NCBI GenBank assembly: GCA_001767915.1
Contig: MEMI01000010.1
Span: 1-32,661 of the forward strand
Source: Alphaproteobacteria bacterium RIFCSPHIGHO2_02_FULL_46_13
GTDB lineage: Bacteria; Pseudomonadota; Alphaproteobacteria; Micavibrionales; Micavibrionaceae
Direction of reading: 5' to 3'
Length of the DNA stretch: 32,661 nucleotides
Shown: piece after piece, positions 1 through 7,707 of the stretch
How the letters are laid out: every line of letters begins with the position of its first letter
How positions within the stretch are numbered: position 1 is the stretch's first letter
Program-made: the position numbers and the translations under genes
Notes under the pieces: generated by a model
Databases searched by the model: none
What the model was told of the DNA's origin: nothing
Seen by the model: only the letters and a program-made list of their open reading frames with translations

Positions 1-1
1 C

Positions 2-172
2 TACTACCCCTATTTCAAGCATCACCCCACCTCCCCAGAGGCCAGAGCCGAGGCCAGAAAGCAGAAAAACGCCAAAAGAAAACCAAAAAAGACCAATCAC
101 CTCTACGAGGTCTTTGACTATTTCACCAAACTCGGCGAAGAATGGGAAAAGACATGCCCGCGTTTTACTTGA
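2..172 (+). CDS. C-terminal end of an unrecognised protein (5'-truncated by window edge)
   Basis: One reading frame is open from base 2 to a TGA at 170-172 and gives 56 residues. The product is strongly basic in its first half (repeated Lys, Arg and Ala) and then has an aromatic/acidic helical-looking tail ending in ...EEWEKTCPRFT. I do not recognise the family. The composition (clustered charges, aromatic residues, no low-complexity repeat) looks like real coding sequence, and the frame ends just where the AT-rich upstream region of ftsZ begins. The start lies outside the window, so neither length nor domain content can be judged. Confidence 0.5.
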   Translation, partial: YYPYFKHHPTSPEARAEARKQKNAKRKPKKTNHLYEVFDYFTKLGEEWEKTCPRFT

Positions 173-191
173 CGTTGATAAATCTGCACAC

Positions 192-262
192 GAATCTTTT
201 TCTTCTCTTGCACGCAGAGTCATCGTTGGATTAGACTTACTTATTGATTCGTCACACGAGTC
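192..262. promoter_or_regulatory. Cluster of four GANTC (CcrM-type) sites upstream of ftsZ
   Basis: GANTC motifs lie at 192-196, 217-221, 246-250 and 258-262, with a fifth just inside the gene at 382-386. Four sites in 71 bases is well above the random expectation of about one per 256. In Caulobacter, CcrM methylation of GANTC sites influences ftsZ transcription. The same control here is an inference. I see no convincing -35/-10 pair in this gap. Confidence 0.45.
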
Positions 263-348
263 GATTTGAAAAGCACATTTCCCCATAGAAAAAATTCGAA
301 TACCTTATCTTTGCAACCGATACACCCTCGGCAGGAGACCTCTTCAAT

Positions 349-2079
349 ATGATTAACATCAGGATGAATAACGTGACCCCAGATTCAAAAAAACTCTCAC
401 CAAAAATCGCCGTGATCGGCGTCGGTGGTGCGGGTGGTAATGCCGTCAATAATATGATCACCTCCAATTTAAACGGAGTTGAATTCGTTGTCTGTAACAC
501 AGACTCCCAAGCTTTGATCGGAAGCCTCGCCGAACATAAAGTTCAACTCGGCGCCATCGTGACCGAAGGTTTGGGCGCAGGTGCAAAACCGGAAATCGGT
601 CGCGCCGCCGCTGAGGAAAGCCTCGACGATGTGATGCAATATTTAGAAGACGCCAACATGGCCTTCATCACAGCCGGTATGGGTGGTGGAACTGGTACTG
701 GCGCAGCCGCAGTGATTGCAAAAGCTTGCCGTGAACGTGGCATTCTGACCGTTGGTGTGGTGACCAAACCTTTCCACTTCGAAGGCACTCGCCGCATGAA
801 AATGGCTGAGGAAGGTTTGTCCGAATTACAAAACTACGTTGATACACTTATCGTTATTCCGAACCAAAATCTGTTCCGTGTTGTGAATGATAAAACAACA
901 TTCGCTGACGGCTTTAAAATGGCTGACTCCGTTCTTCAATCCGCTGTACGTGGCGTGACTGACTTGATCGTCATGCCGGGTCTCATCAACCTTGACTTCG
1001 CGGACATCCGTTCCGTGATGCAGGAAATGGGCAAAGCCGTGATGGGTGCAGGTGAGGCAACTGGCGACAACCGAGCGATTGAAGCGGCAGAAAAAGCCAT
1101 CAGCAATCCGTTGCTCGATGACGTATCAATGAAAGGCGCCAAAGGCGTTATCGTCAATATCACTGGCGGTTATGATATGACCCTCTTTGAAGTGGACGAA
1201 GCTTGTAACCGCATCCGTGATGAAGTTGACCCAGATGCCAATATCATCTTCGGCTCGACCTTCGACGAAGCATTAGAAGGCACAATCCGCGTATCTGTTG
1301 TAGCAACCGGTATCGAAGCAAACACAGCACGCGCAACAACACCTATTGGTGCTCGTGGTTTGGTTGGTGCAGTATCAGCCCAACCGATTGGCGCTCGCGC
1401 TTCACGCTTTGAACAAGCACGCCCGGCTGCGTCCCGCGTTCAAGAACGTGCGCAAGAACAACGTGCCGCAGAAGCCATTGCAAATGTTGCCCCTGCGCGT
1501 GCGTCATTCCCTAAAAACGTATCTTACGCACCTGTTGCGCAACAACCATACCAAGAAATGGAAGTTGCCCCTCAACAAGTGTCCTATCAAGCAGTGGCTC
1601 AAGCTGAACCAAACTATGCTCGCGGCACAAGAATGGGCGATGCCTATATTCCTCCACAACCGATGGAAGTTGGCGGCAATAACGGTTATGCTTCCCAGAT
1701 GTCCCAACAGGCACCTGTTCAGGCGCAACCAACCTACTACGCTGAAGAGCCACAACAATATGCAGCTCCACAAGCATCTGCGCCAGCTCAAGCTCGCCGC
1801 AAATCACCATCCTTGTTCGAACGCATCACCAGCGGCTACCGCCGTGTTGAAGCCAGCATCGAATCCTTCTCAAATGAAGGCGATGATTTCGGTGGAGTCC
1901 CACAACAAGGTCAACAACAACGCACCCAACAACGCGTTGTGCCAACGGTATCCGCACCAGTGGCTCAAAACACTGCTGCCCCTGCCCAAGGCCGCCTGAA
2001 TATCGATACCCCATCAGCGGCGAAAACCGAAGAAGACGAATTGGATATTCCAGCGTTCCTTCGCCGTCAGACAAGCTAA
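349..2079 (+). CDS. ftsZ: Cell division protein FtsZ
   Basis: This is the tubulin-like GTPase that forms the cytoplasmic Z-ring. The N-terminal nucleotide-binding region carries [13 protein letters not shown] (about residues 24-36) and the tubulin signature GGGTGTG at 112-118. The globular core ends near residue 325. It is followed by a roughly 230-residue disordered linker rich in Gln, Pro and Ala, a short conserved SLFERIT segment near residue 490, and the C-terminal peptide [12 protein letters not shown] that binds FtsA and other partners. At 576 residues it is longer than enterobacterial FtsZ (about 383) but fits the long-linker alphaproteobacterial type. An AGGAG ribosome site at 333-337 supports the ATG at 349; an in-frame ATG at 364 is the alternative. 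The gene stands alone, followed by a terminator, rather than directly after ftsA. Confidence 0.98.
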   Translation: MINIRMNNVTPDSKKLSPKIAVIGVGGAGGNAVNNMITSNLNGVEFVVCNTDSQALIGSLAEHKVQLGAIVTEGLGAGAKPEIGRAAAEESLDDVMQYLEDANMAFITAGMGGGTGTGAAAVIAKACRERGILTVGVVTKPFHFEGTRRMKMAEEGLSELQNYVDTLIVIPNQNLFRVVNDKTTFADGFKMADSVLQSAVRGVTDLIVMPGLINLDFADIRSVMQEMGKAVMGAGEATGDNRAIEAAEKAISNPLLDDVSMKGAKGVIVNITGGYDMTLFEVDEACNRIRDEVDPDANIIFGSTFDEALEGTIRVSVVATGIEANTARATTPIGARGLVGAVSAQPIGARASRFEQARPAASRVQERAQEQRAAEAIANVAPARASFPKNVSYAPVAQQPYQEMEVAPQQVSYQAVAQAEPNYARGTRMGDAYIPPQPMEVGGNNGYASQMSQQAPVQAQPTYYAEEPQQYAAPQASAPAQARRKSPSLFERITSGYRRVEASIESFSNEGDDFGGVPQQGQQQRTQQRVVPTVSAPVAQNTAAPAQGRLNIDTPSAAKTEEDELDIPAFLRRQTS

Positions 2080-2103
2080 TGGCCTATAGACAAATAACAA
2101 AAA

Positions 2104-2125
2104 CCCGCCGATTGGCGGGCTTTTT
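2104..2125 (+). terminator. Rho-independent terminator of ftsZ
   Basis: CCCGCC (2104-2109), loop GATT and GGCGGG (2114-2119) form a perfect 6-bp GC stem followed by C and five T. A run of A precedes the stem, so it may also work for the convergent methyltransferase gene. It sits 24 bases after the ftsZ stop. Confidence 0.85.
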
Positions 2126-2142
2126 ATTACCAGATTTTTAAA

Positions 2143-2946
2143 TTATTTTTTCCAAGGCTCCAACATCGCATAAAGCGCAATCCCTGTTGCCACCGAGAGA
2201 TTAAGACTATCCGCCCGACCATTCATCGGCAAACGGATGCAAGTGGTTGTGATTTCACGCAGGGCATCGGACAGCCCCATCTGTTCATTCCCCATCAAGA
2301 GTAGGATCGGGCCTTTCGGTGTCACTTCGCGGAAATCGACCGAGGTCTGGAGGGTTGTACCGATCACATCGCCCGCCCATCCTTTGCGCCATTCAATAAA
2401 ATCATCGCGCGTTGTCTGGACAATCGCCACGGAAAAAACTGAACCCATCGTGGCGCGCACTGCCTCAACCGAATAAGGATCACAACATTGCTCAACAAGG
2501 ATCACACCGTCAGCACCAATCGCATCCACAGTACGCAAAATCGTGCCCAAATTCCCGGGGTCGCGCACCTGTTCCAATACGACCCAGCATTTTGATTTTT
2601 GAGGGTCAACATATTTCAAACTGCTCAAGCGTTGTTCGAACACACCGATGACCGATTGAGGGTTATCTTTATGCGATAATTTCGCGAGAATTTCTGATGT
2701 AACTTCCATCGCCAGACCTTTGCATTTCTCGCAATACTCAACGCATTTCTGAAGCTCGGGTTTCTCTGCCGACTCCGCATGAAACGCAATATATTTAAGT
2801 GTCGCGCCCAGCTCAACACCTTCAATAACGGAACGCAACCCCTCAACAATAAAGAGGCCGGTTTCCTTCCGCCGTTTGCGCATCTCTAACGCTTTAATAT
2901 CCTTGATAATCGGATTGGAGGGGGACGAGATAAGTTTGGCAACCAT
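2143..2946 (-). CDS. SpoU/TrmH-family RNA 2'-O-methyltransferase
   Basis: A 267-residue SPOUT-class enzyme that uses SAM to methylate ribose 2'-OH in rRNA or tRNA. The N-terminal about 95 residues resemble the SpoU substrate-binding domain (ISSPSNPIIKDIKAL, then FIVEGLRSV). The knotted catalytic domain shows all three SpoU motifs: DPGNLGTILRTVDAIGAD with its conserved Asn and Arg, LLLMGNEQMGLSD, and LPMNGRADSLNLSVATGIALY near the C-terminus. The exact target (RlmB-like 23S rRNA or another site) cannot be read from the sequence. It begins 3 bases after the stop of the upstream methyltransferase gene, so the two are almost certainly cotranscribed. It converges on ftsZ across the shared terminator. 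Confidence 0.9.
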   Translation of the reverse strand: MVAKLISSPSNPIIKDIKALEMRKRRKETGLFIVEGLRSVIEGVELGATLKYIAFHAESAEKPELQKCVEYCEKCKGLAMEVTSEILAKLSHKDNPQSVIGVFEQRLSSLKYVDPQKSKCWVVLEQVRDPGNLGTILRTVDAIGADGVILVEQCCDPYSVEAVRATMGSVFSVAIVQTTRDDFIEWRKGWAGDVIGTTLQTSVDFREVTPKGPILLLMGNEQMGLSDALREITTTCIRLPMNGRADSLNLSVATGIALYAMLEPWKK

Positions 2947-2949
2947 AAT

Positions 2950-3849
2950 TTATACAGACCATCTGGAATAAAGGGATGTCGAGAGGAAACGATTTCCGCT
3001 CTCTTGTTTAATAAGGAGTTCACCATATTCGACCGCGCCGCCCTTGTCCGCCGTCACGTCCGACATGATGTTGGACAATGTGACCGATGACAAGCGCATC
3101 GCATAGGCGGTGAGGATCATAAAGGACGGGTTGTCGGATAATAATGACGCACAGTCGGTTAAGAACGGCGTCAAATCTTCTTCGATCTGCCAACGCTCTC
3201 CATCTGGCCCGCGTCCGAATTTTGGGGGGTCCATGATGATGCCGTCATATTTACGGCCACGGCGAATTTCACGGGCAACGAATGCTTTTGCATCATCGCA
3301 AATCCATCGGATAGGTTTATCCTGCAACCCACTGGCCTCTTGATTATCCTTGCCCCATTGGATGGCTTTTTTAGAGGCGTCCAGATGAGTGACAGTCGCA
3401 CCCGCTTGTGCCGCCGCCAAGGTCGCCGCGCCCGTATAGGCAAACAGATTTAAAATATTGAGGGGGCGGTTGGCCTTTTTAATTTTCTCATTCACCCATT
3501 GCCAATGGGTCAATTGTTCGGGGAATAACCCCATATGACGAAAGGACATCAAACGGCAGATAAAACTCACCCCGTTCCAGCTCACAGGCCATGCGTCAGC
3601 AACGTCATGGTGAATGCGCCACTTACCCGTCTCGGAATCCTCGCCACCGCTATCGGTGAACGTGGCATGGGCATTGGCCCATTGTTCTTCGGGCAGGGAC
3701 GGTGTCCATAAGGCTTGAGGCTCCGGACGATCCACGATGATTTTGCCATAACGTTCGAGTTTCCGGCCATGACCAGAGTCCAAAAGGGCGTAATCGCCCC
3801 AAGATTCGGCGACCAAAGGATTAATAAGGGGGGTAATGCTTGCTTTCAT
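2950..3849 (-). CDS. Class I SAM-dependent methyltransferase, COG1092 (RlmI/RlmK-like)
   Basis: A 299-residue Rossmann-fold methyltransferase. Motif I is LNILNLFAYTGAATLAAAQAG, followed by the acidic ribose-binding segment VTHLDASKKAIQWGKDN and the motif IV loop IIMDPPKFGRGP. This DPPK-type arrangement is typical of COG1092 enzymes related to 23S rRNA methyltransferases. The N-terminal segment (YALLDSGHGRKLERYG) matches the family's compact N-terminus without a PUA domain. I chose the ATG at 3849 (MKASITPL); an upstream in-frame extension to 3963 would run into coaD and has an unconvincing composition. No good ribosome site precedes 3849. It is divergent from coaD (56-base gap) and lies in an operon with the SpoU gene. 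The RNA target is unknown. Confidence 0.85.
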   Translation of the reverse strand: MKASITPLINPLVAESWGDYALLDSGHGRKLERYGKIIVDRPEPQALWTPSLPEEQWANAHATFTDSGGEDSETGKWRIHHDVADAWPVSWNGVSFICRLMSFRHMGLFPEQLTHWQWVNEKIKKANRPLNILNLFAYTGAATLAAAQAGATVTHLDASKKAIQWGKDNQEASGLQDKPIRWICDDAKAFVAREIRRGRKYDGIIMDPPKFGRGPDGERWQIEEDLTPFLTDCASLLSDNPSFMILTAYAMRLSSVTLSNIMSDVTADKGGAVEYGELLIKQESGNRFLSTSLYSRWSV

Positions 3850-3905
3850 AAAAAATGACTTTATAGATAGTTTTCGGCTTAAACAAGAATTTAAGGATGT
3901 TTTGA

Positions 3906-4427
3906 ATGCCAGAAAACGCTGAATCACGACCAGAACCGCGTATCGGAATTTACGCAGGAACATTTGACCCTATTACCAAAGGTCACCTGCATATCATCAA
4001 ACGCGCTAGCAAGTTGGTGGACCATCTGATCGTGGCGGTTGCCAATAACCAGAAAAAAGGCCCCCTCTTCTCGATTGAAGAACGTCTGGACATGGCGCGG
4101 ACAGATATTGCTAACCTGCCAGACAAGCACTGCCCGATTACGGTTGAGACGTTTGAAACGCTCCTAATATCCTACGCGCGGGCGAAAAATGCAACTTGCC
4201 TGTTCCGTGGCCTGCGCGCTGTATCCGACTTTGAATTTGAATTCCAAATGACGGGGATGAACGCAAAATTGGCTCCCGACATCGAAACCGTTTTTTTGAT
4301 GGCCTCGGATAAGTGGCAATTTGTTTCTTCGTCATTTATCAAGGAAATCTGCTCTCTTGACGGGGATATTAGCGAATTTGTGACCCCGTCCGTTGAAACG
4401 CGTCTCCTGAAAAAATTTAAATCCTAG
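3906..4427 (+). CDS. coaD: Pantetheine-phosphate adenylyltransferase
   Basis: Catalyses transfer of AMP from ATP to 4'-phosphopantetheine, the penultimate step of coenzyme A synthesis, in the cytoplasm. The 173 residues show the nucleotidyltransferase signature GTFDPITKGHLH with the (T/H)xGH element as TKGH at 24-27. The substrate-binding stretch LFRGLRAVSDFEFEFQM follows, then the C-terminal SSSFIKE motif that contacts ATP. Length matches the family (about 160-170), with a short extra N-terminus. AAGGATG at 3893-3899 is a good ribosome site for the ATG at 3906. It is divergent from the methyltransferase gene. An imperfect hairpin and then tRNA-Lys follow. Confidence 0.96.
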   Translation: MPENAESRPEPRIGIYAGTFDPITKGHLHIIKRASKLVDHLIVAVANNQKKGPLFSIEERLDMARTDIANLPDKHCPITVETFETLLISYARAKNATCLFRGLRAVSDFEFEFQMTGMNAKLAPDIETVFLMASDKWQFVSSSFIKEICSLDGDISEFVTPSVETRLLKKFKS

Positions 4428-4434
4428 CCTCTAG

Positions 4435-4457
4435 AAACCCTTGGAAAATAAGGGTTT
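4435..4457 (+). repeat. Perfect 8-bp inverted repeat after coaD, possible weak terminator
   Basis: AAACCCTT (4435-4442) and AAGGGTTT (4450-4457) are exact reverse complements with a 7-base loop, 8 bases after the coaD stop. The stem is only moderately GC-rich and the downstream strand continues with A-rich rather than T-rich sequence, so termination would be weak. Confidence 0.45.
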
Positions 4458-4500
4458 TAGAAAAAAATTGGTAAAATAGTAAATAAATACAATTCTTTAC

Positions 4501-4529
4501 TTGACGAAAGCAGAGTCCTTCCGTATTTT
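4501..4529 (+). promoter_or_regulatory. Candidate sigma70 promoter for tRNA-Lys
   Basis: TTGACG (4501-4506), a 17-base spacer and TATTTT (4524-4529). Transcription would start near 4536 and give a 5' leader of about 60 bases, to be removed by RNase P. Confidence 0.5.
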
Positions 4530-4596
4530 ACCCCAACTTTCAGCCCCCCAAGCTAAAAGAATCACGCAAGTGAAATACCGGATGGGAAATTAAAAT

Positions 4597-4672
4597 GACC
4601 GTGTAGCTCAGCCGGTAGAGCAACTGACTTTTAATCAGTAGGTCGCGGGTTCGAGCCCCGCCGCGGTCACCA
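4597..4672 (+). tRNA. tRNA-Lys (anticodon TTT)
   Basis: A complete 76-base cloverleaf. The acceptor GACCGTG (4597-4603) pairs with CGCGGTC (4662-4668) with one G-T wobble. The anticodon stem ACTGA/TCAGT encloses loop CTTTTAA with TTT at 4630-4632. The T arm is GCGGG, TTCGAGC, CCCGC. Discriminator A at 4669 and an encoded CCA at 4670-4672 complete the 3' end. It decodes AAA and, by wobble, AAG lysine codons. Confidence 0.97.
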
Positions 4673-4686
4673 TCTTTCTTCTTTTT

Positions 4687-4706
4687 CAATCGCTCGGTTG
4701 TTTTTT
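4687..4706 (+). terminator. Likely tRNA-Lys terminator
   Basis: CAATC (4687-4691) and GGTTG (4696-4700) form a 5-bp stem with one wobble and a 4-base loop, followed by six T (4701-4706). It starts 14 bases after the tRNA CCA and touches the stop codon of the convergent amidase gene. Confidence 0.55.
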
Positions 4707-5400
4707 ATGTGTTTTGGATCAGAAATCCCAAAGCATCAATATCTGCGTTGGTCAGATATTTTTCATTTAATAAATGTGGCAAGAAATGGCGACGAAATTC
4801 TTTGAGGAGGATTTCTTGGTCGTTGGTATAGGTGTAGCCATATTGTTTTAATGCGCCATAGAAATCATCAATTTCAAATGATGCGGAATAGTTTGCATCG
4901 GGCATTAAACCTATTCCCGCCTCTGCCAATTTTTTCCATGGGAATTTTTCGCCCGGGTCTAATTTGCGTCCGGGAGCAACATCGGAATGTCCCAGAATAT
5001 TTTTATGCGGGATATTATGTCGGGTGCGAATATCTTTGATCAGGTCAATGACCGCATCAATTTGCAAAGGGATAAATTCTTCAAAATCATATTCGTGACC
5101 AGTGTTCCAGATTTCAATGCCGATGGATGCAGAATTCACATCGGTAATATCGCCCCATGAGGCGCGCCCCGCATGCCATGCGCGGCGATCTTCATCGACA
5201 AATTTATGAATGCCGCCATAGCCGTCAATCATGTAATGCGGTGAAATGCGCCCGATGGAATCGGACGGCGCATCATCACAAAAACGAAGCCGCGCTTCCT
5301 CGGATGTCAGTGTACCGGTGTAATGAATAATAATCATCGAAGGCGATTGCCCGCCCGCGCGTTCATCAGAATTTGGCGATGGGCAGGGAATAAAATTCAT
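4705..5400 (-). CDS. AmpD-type N-acetylmuramoyl-L-alanine amidase
   Basis: A 231-residue zinc amidase of the Amidase_2 (PGRP-like) family that cuts the bond between (anhydro)muramic acid and L-Ala in peptidoglycan. From the ATG at 5400, likely zinc ligands are His26 (MIIIHYTGT), His138 (ILGHSDVAPGRKLDPG) and Asp148, with Glu96 in ASIGIEIWNT and Lys146 as probable catalytic residues. No signal peptide or lipobox is visible, which favours a cytoplasmic muropeptide-recycling role like AmpD over periplasmic AmiD. The C-terminal about 60 residues form an extra helical segment of the kind seen in AmiD-like members. I chose ATG 5400, preceded by AGAAGAGAG and 11 bases after the ftsA stop, over an in-frame TTG at 5418. 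It is the last gene of the ftsQ-ftsA operon. Confidence 0.9.
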   Translation of the reverse strand: MNFIPCPSPNSDERAGGQSPSMIIIHYTGTLTSEEARLRFCDDAPSDSIGRISPHYMIDGYGGIHKFVDEDRRAWHAGRASWGDITDVNSASIGIEIWNTGHEYDFEEFIPLQIDAVIDLIKDIRTRHNIPHKNILGHSDVAPGRKLDPGEKFPWKKLAEAGIGLMPDANYSASFEIDDFYGALKQYGYTYTNDQEILLKEFRRHFLPHLLNEKYLTNADIDALGFLIQNT

Positions 5401-5411
5401 GGCGCTCTCTT

Positions 5412-6680
5412 CTACCAATTCTCACGAAGCCAGAGCTTGGCACGTTGCCAGATTGTCCCCGCTTCGACCGTTGCCATGATTTCCGCAGGCATTTCATTAA
5501 ACCGTTCTGTAACGTAATGGAGCAACCCTGCCGTTGCCGAAAACGCAGGGCCACTGACCGCATCGGGAAGACCTTGCAACCTGATTGGACGACCCAAGCG
5601 CACTTGTTTCTCGAGATATTTTTGGGAGAGTTCGCGAAGTCCCGGGATCTGGCTCGCGCCGCCTGTGAGTACGACGCGGCGACCAGCAATCGGCCCAAGG
5701 CCGCTATCAATCAGGCGGGAGCGTACCAGCTCCATCGTCTCTTCAATCCGTGGAGCAATAATGCTGACCAGATAGGAACGGGGAACATGGTTCGGGCTCA
5801 AGCTATCTTCCTCACCCAACGGGGGCACATCGATCAAATCTTTTTCATCGGTCGCGGTTGCAATCGCACTTCCGTATAATGTCTTCATGCGTTCAGCGGC
5901 GTGGATGGAGGTTGTGAGTCCGCGCGCAATATCGTTGGTCACATGTTGCCCGCCAACGGGAATCGCATCTGTATAAATCAGCTCACGTCCGTAAAAGACA
6001 GCGATAGAGGTTGTACCGCCGCCCATATCGACAACAGTACAACCCATATCCATTTCATCTTCGACAAGGCACGCAAGCCCCGCCGCATAAGGTGTGGAGC
6101 AAAGGGCGGTAATATCAAGGTGGGAGGATTGAATACAGCTCGCCATATTTCGGAGTGGCGCGATATTGCCCATCACCATATGGACATCGACATCCAGATG
6201 TTGACCATATAGTCCGCGCGGTTCTTTAATCCCCTCATGCCCGTCAATACGGTAAGCGGTCGGGATGGTGTGGATCAGTTCGACATCATTGCCGACCACC
6301 TGATCCTGCGCCTTGGCCAGCGCGCGGCGAATATCATTTTCGGTGACGGCAGAACCAAGAATTTGTACGCCCATATTCATGAGGCGGGAATGGGAATGGG
6401 TTGCGGGAACATTCACAATCACTTCGCGGAGCGGATAACCTTTGGTGACATCTGCTGCCATATTTTCTGCGGCATGAACGGCTTGCTTAATCGCGCCTTC
6501 GGCTAAGTCCAGATCAACAACAGTGCCAGATTTAATCCCTTGTGAAGCCTGATGCCCGATACCGATTAAATCAATATTGCCGATGTCGTCACGGATACGC
6601 GCGATGAAACAAGCGATCTTGGTTGACCCGATGTCCAACGCCGCTATCACTGACCCTTTTGGATGAAATTGTTTACTCAT
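5412..6680 (-). CDS. ftsA: Cell division protein FtsA
   Basis: An actin-like ATPase that tethers FtsZ to the inner membrane and recruits later division proteins. Over 422 residues it shows the phosphate-1 motif ALDIGSTKIACFIARI at the N-terminus, a SHS2/1C domain (GIKSGTVVDLDLA, then VNVPATHSHSRL), phosphate-2 CTVVDMGGGTTSIAVF and the adenosine motif VVLTGGASQIPGL. The C-terminal amphipathic membrane helix is TIWQRAKLWLRENW. The ATG at 6680 has AAGGGG at a normal distance; an upstream GTG at 6689 would abut that site and is less likely. It begins 12 bases after the ftsQ stop and clearly shares an operon with it. ftsZ does not follow; an AmpD-like amidase does. Confidence 0.97.
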   Translation of the reverse strand: MSKQFHPKGSVIAALDIGSTKIACFIARIRDDIGNIDLIGIGHQASQGIKSGTVVDLDLAEGAIKQAVHAAENMAADVTKGYPLREVIVNVPATHSHSRLMNMGVQILGSAVTENDIRRALAKAQDQVVGNDVELIHTIPTAYRIDGHEGIKEPRGLYGQHLDVDVHMVMGNIAPLRNMASCIQSSHLDITALCSTPYAAGLACLVEDEMDMGCTVVDMGGGTTSIAVFYGRELIYTDAIPVGGQHVTNDIARGLTTSIHAAERMKTLYGSAIATATDEKDLIDVPPLGEEDSLSPNHVPRSYLVSIIAPRIEETMELVRSRLIDSGLGPIAGRRVVLTGGASQIPGLRELSQKYLEKQVRLGRPIRLQGLPDAVSGPAFSATAGLLHYVTERFNEMPAEIMATVEAGTIWQRAKLWLRENW

Positions 6681-6692
6681 TAAACCCACCCC

Positions 6693-7547
6693 TTAAATAT
6701 TTTTCTGAGGGTGATAGGATGCTTGGTATTCTTCGACTGCGCCCGGTTCGGTCTGCACCACAATCCGCAATGGGTCGCGTAAATCGATTGATTGGATTTT
6801 ACGGTCCATCAATTTCGCCTCGCCCTGCGCGCTCGCTAAACGGCGGACAGCTTGGCCTAAATCATCTTCGGGTAATTTTACGGACACACCGTTTTTCAAA
6901 TATAAATCCCAACGGCGACCACCAATCCATTTGGCGGATTCAACGCGCGATCTTAAATCAGGTTCAACGGTGATCATGGATACTAAATCTTTCGCCTGTT
7001 TTGGCGCGTCATCCCCCACCAGAATCATCAGGTTTTTAAAACGTCCCAGATTCCCGTCAGATAAAACTTCGCCCTCAGAATCAATCACCGATAATTTACC
7101 TTGATGTTGCCACAAGGCCATCGGGCGGCGCTCTTCCAGACGGATGGCAATCGTGTCCGGCAAATGACGTTCAACAATTGCCGACTTGACCCATGTCACA
7201 TGTTCCAATTTATCCTTAATCGCGTCGATATCGGGCTCGAAAATCGATTGGCCTTTTTGAATATCGACGATGTATTTCAGGGCTTGGATATTTGCGTTCT
7301 GGCGCCCCTCCACCACAACATTTTGAACTTTGAATCCACTCTCAACCATCTGGGCATGAACACTACGCATCATTCGTCCTTCGATCTGGTCAAAATAGCC
7401 TGATGATGAAGCATAGGCAAAACTACCGATCACAATCCCCGTCACCGCAACCGCCAGACCAACACGTTTCGCCCAGTATTTTAACTGAGCATGTTGACCC
7501 GCGCGGCGGTTCATAATGGTTGTTCTGCGAGTTCCGGTTTTTGCCAT
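6693..7547 (-). CDS. ftsQ: Cell division protein FtsQ
   Basis: A bitopic inner-membrane protein that links cytoplasmic and periplasmic division factors, with FtsB and FtsL as usual partners. The 284 residues comprise a basic cytoplasmic N-terminus, a transmembrane helix at about 29-48 and a POTRA domain at about 72-140 (starting FKVQNVVVEGRQNANIQ and ending IAIRLEERRPMALWQHQGK). The beta domain follows, with SVIDSEGEVL and the later WIGGRRWDLYLKNGV and VKLPEDD segments typical of FtsQ. It is the first gene of the ftsQ-ftsA-amidase operon. The ATG at 7547 has no ribosome site and lies only 11 bases from a perfect TATAAT, which suggests a nearly leaderless mRNA. The divergent neighbour is the double ddl. 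Confidence 0.95.
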   Translation of the reverse strand: MAKTGTRRTTIMNRRAGQHAQLKYWAKRVGLAVAVTGIVIGSFAYASSSGYFDQIEGRMMRSVHAQMVESGFKVQNVVVEGRQNANIQALKYIVDIQKGQSIFEPDIDAIKDKLEHVTWVKSAIVERHLPDTIAIRLEERRPMALWQHQGKLSVIDSEGEVLSDGNLGRFKNLMILVGDDAPKQAKDLVSMITVEPDLRSRVESAKWIGGRRWDLYLKNGVSVKLPEDDLGQAVRRLASAQGEAKLMDRKIQSIDLRDPLRIVVQTEPGAVEEYQASYHPQKNI

Positions 7548-7558
7548 GACTTTTTTAT

Positions 7559-7564
7559 ATTATA
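7559..7564 (-). promoter_or_regulatory. -10 element for ftsQ, almost adjacent to its start codon
   Basis: On the minus strand TATAAT ends 11 bases before the ftsQ ATG, so the predicted 5' leader is only about 4-5 bases. The best -35 candidate (TTCGCC, 17-base spacing) is weak. No Shine-Dalgarno sequence lies between. Confidence 0.5.
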
Positions 7565-7694
7565 GAAAATAGTTGCGAACGGGCGAAAGCCCCTTAAAGA
7601 AGATTTACATTATACATTGAAATCACGAATTCCAAGGAATTTATTTTACACTTATTTTGGATTTATTTTGCGTTTATTTTGTGAGGCGCGTGTA

Positions 7695-7700
7695 TATACT
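7695..7700 (+). promoter_or_regulatory. -10 element for the double ddl, predicting a leaderless mRNA
   Basis: TATACT ends 7 bases before the ATG at 7708, so transcription would start at or next to the initiation codon. No Shine-Dalgarno sequence is present; the nearest purine tract, GAGG, is about 21 bases upstream of the ATG. The -35 region is an AT-rich tract without a clear hexamer. Confidence 0.45.
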
Positions 7701-7707
7701 AAACCTT

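Noticed and set aside
1346-1999. A 217-residue open frame overlapping the ftsZ linker
   Set aside because: It is a +1-frame shadow created by the repetitive Gln/Pro/Ala codons of ftsZ. It has no ribosome site, and its composition (His, Asn, Pro-rich) is not protein-like.
3850-3963. N-terminal extension of the COG1092 methyltransferase
   Set aside because: It would overlap the start of coaD and its ribosome site, and the residues do not match the family.
7581-7592. GGGC-GAAA-GCCC hairpin between ftsQ and ddl as an RNA element
   Set aside because: Only four base pairs, not repeated, and outside both predicted transcripts.
7657-7707. TTG start adding 17 residues to the double ddl
   Set aside because: The added sequence is aromatic/hydrophobic and unlike Ddl N-termini, and the ribosome-like AAGGA is too far away (about 20 bases).
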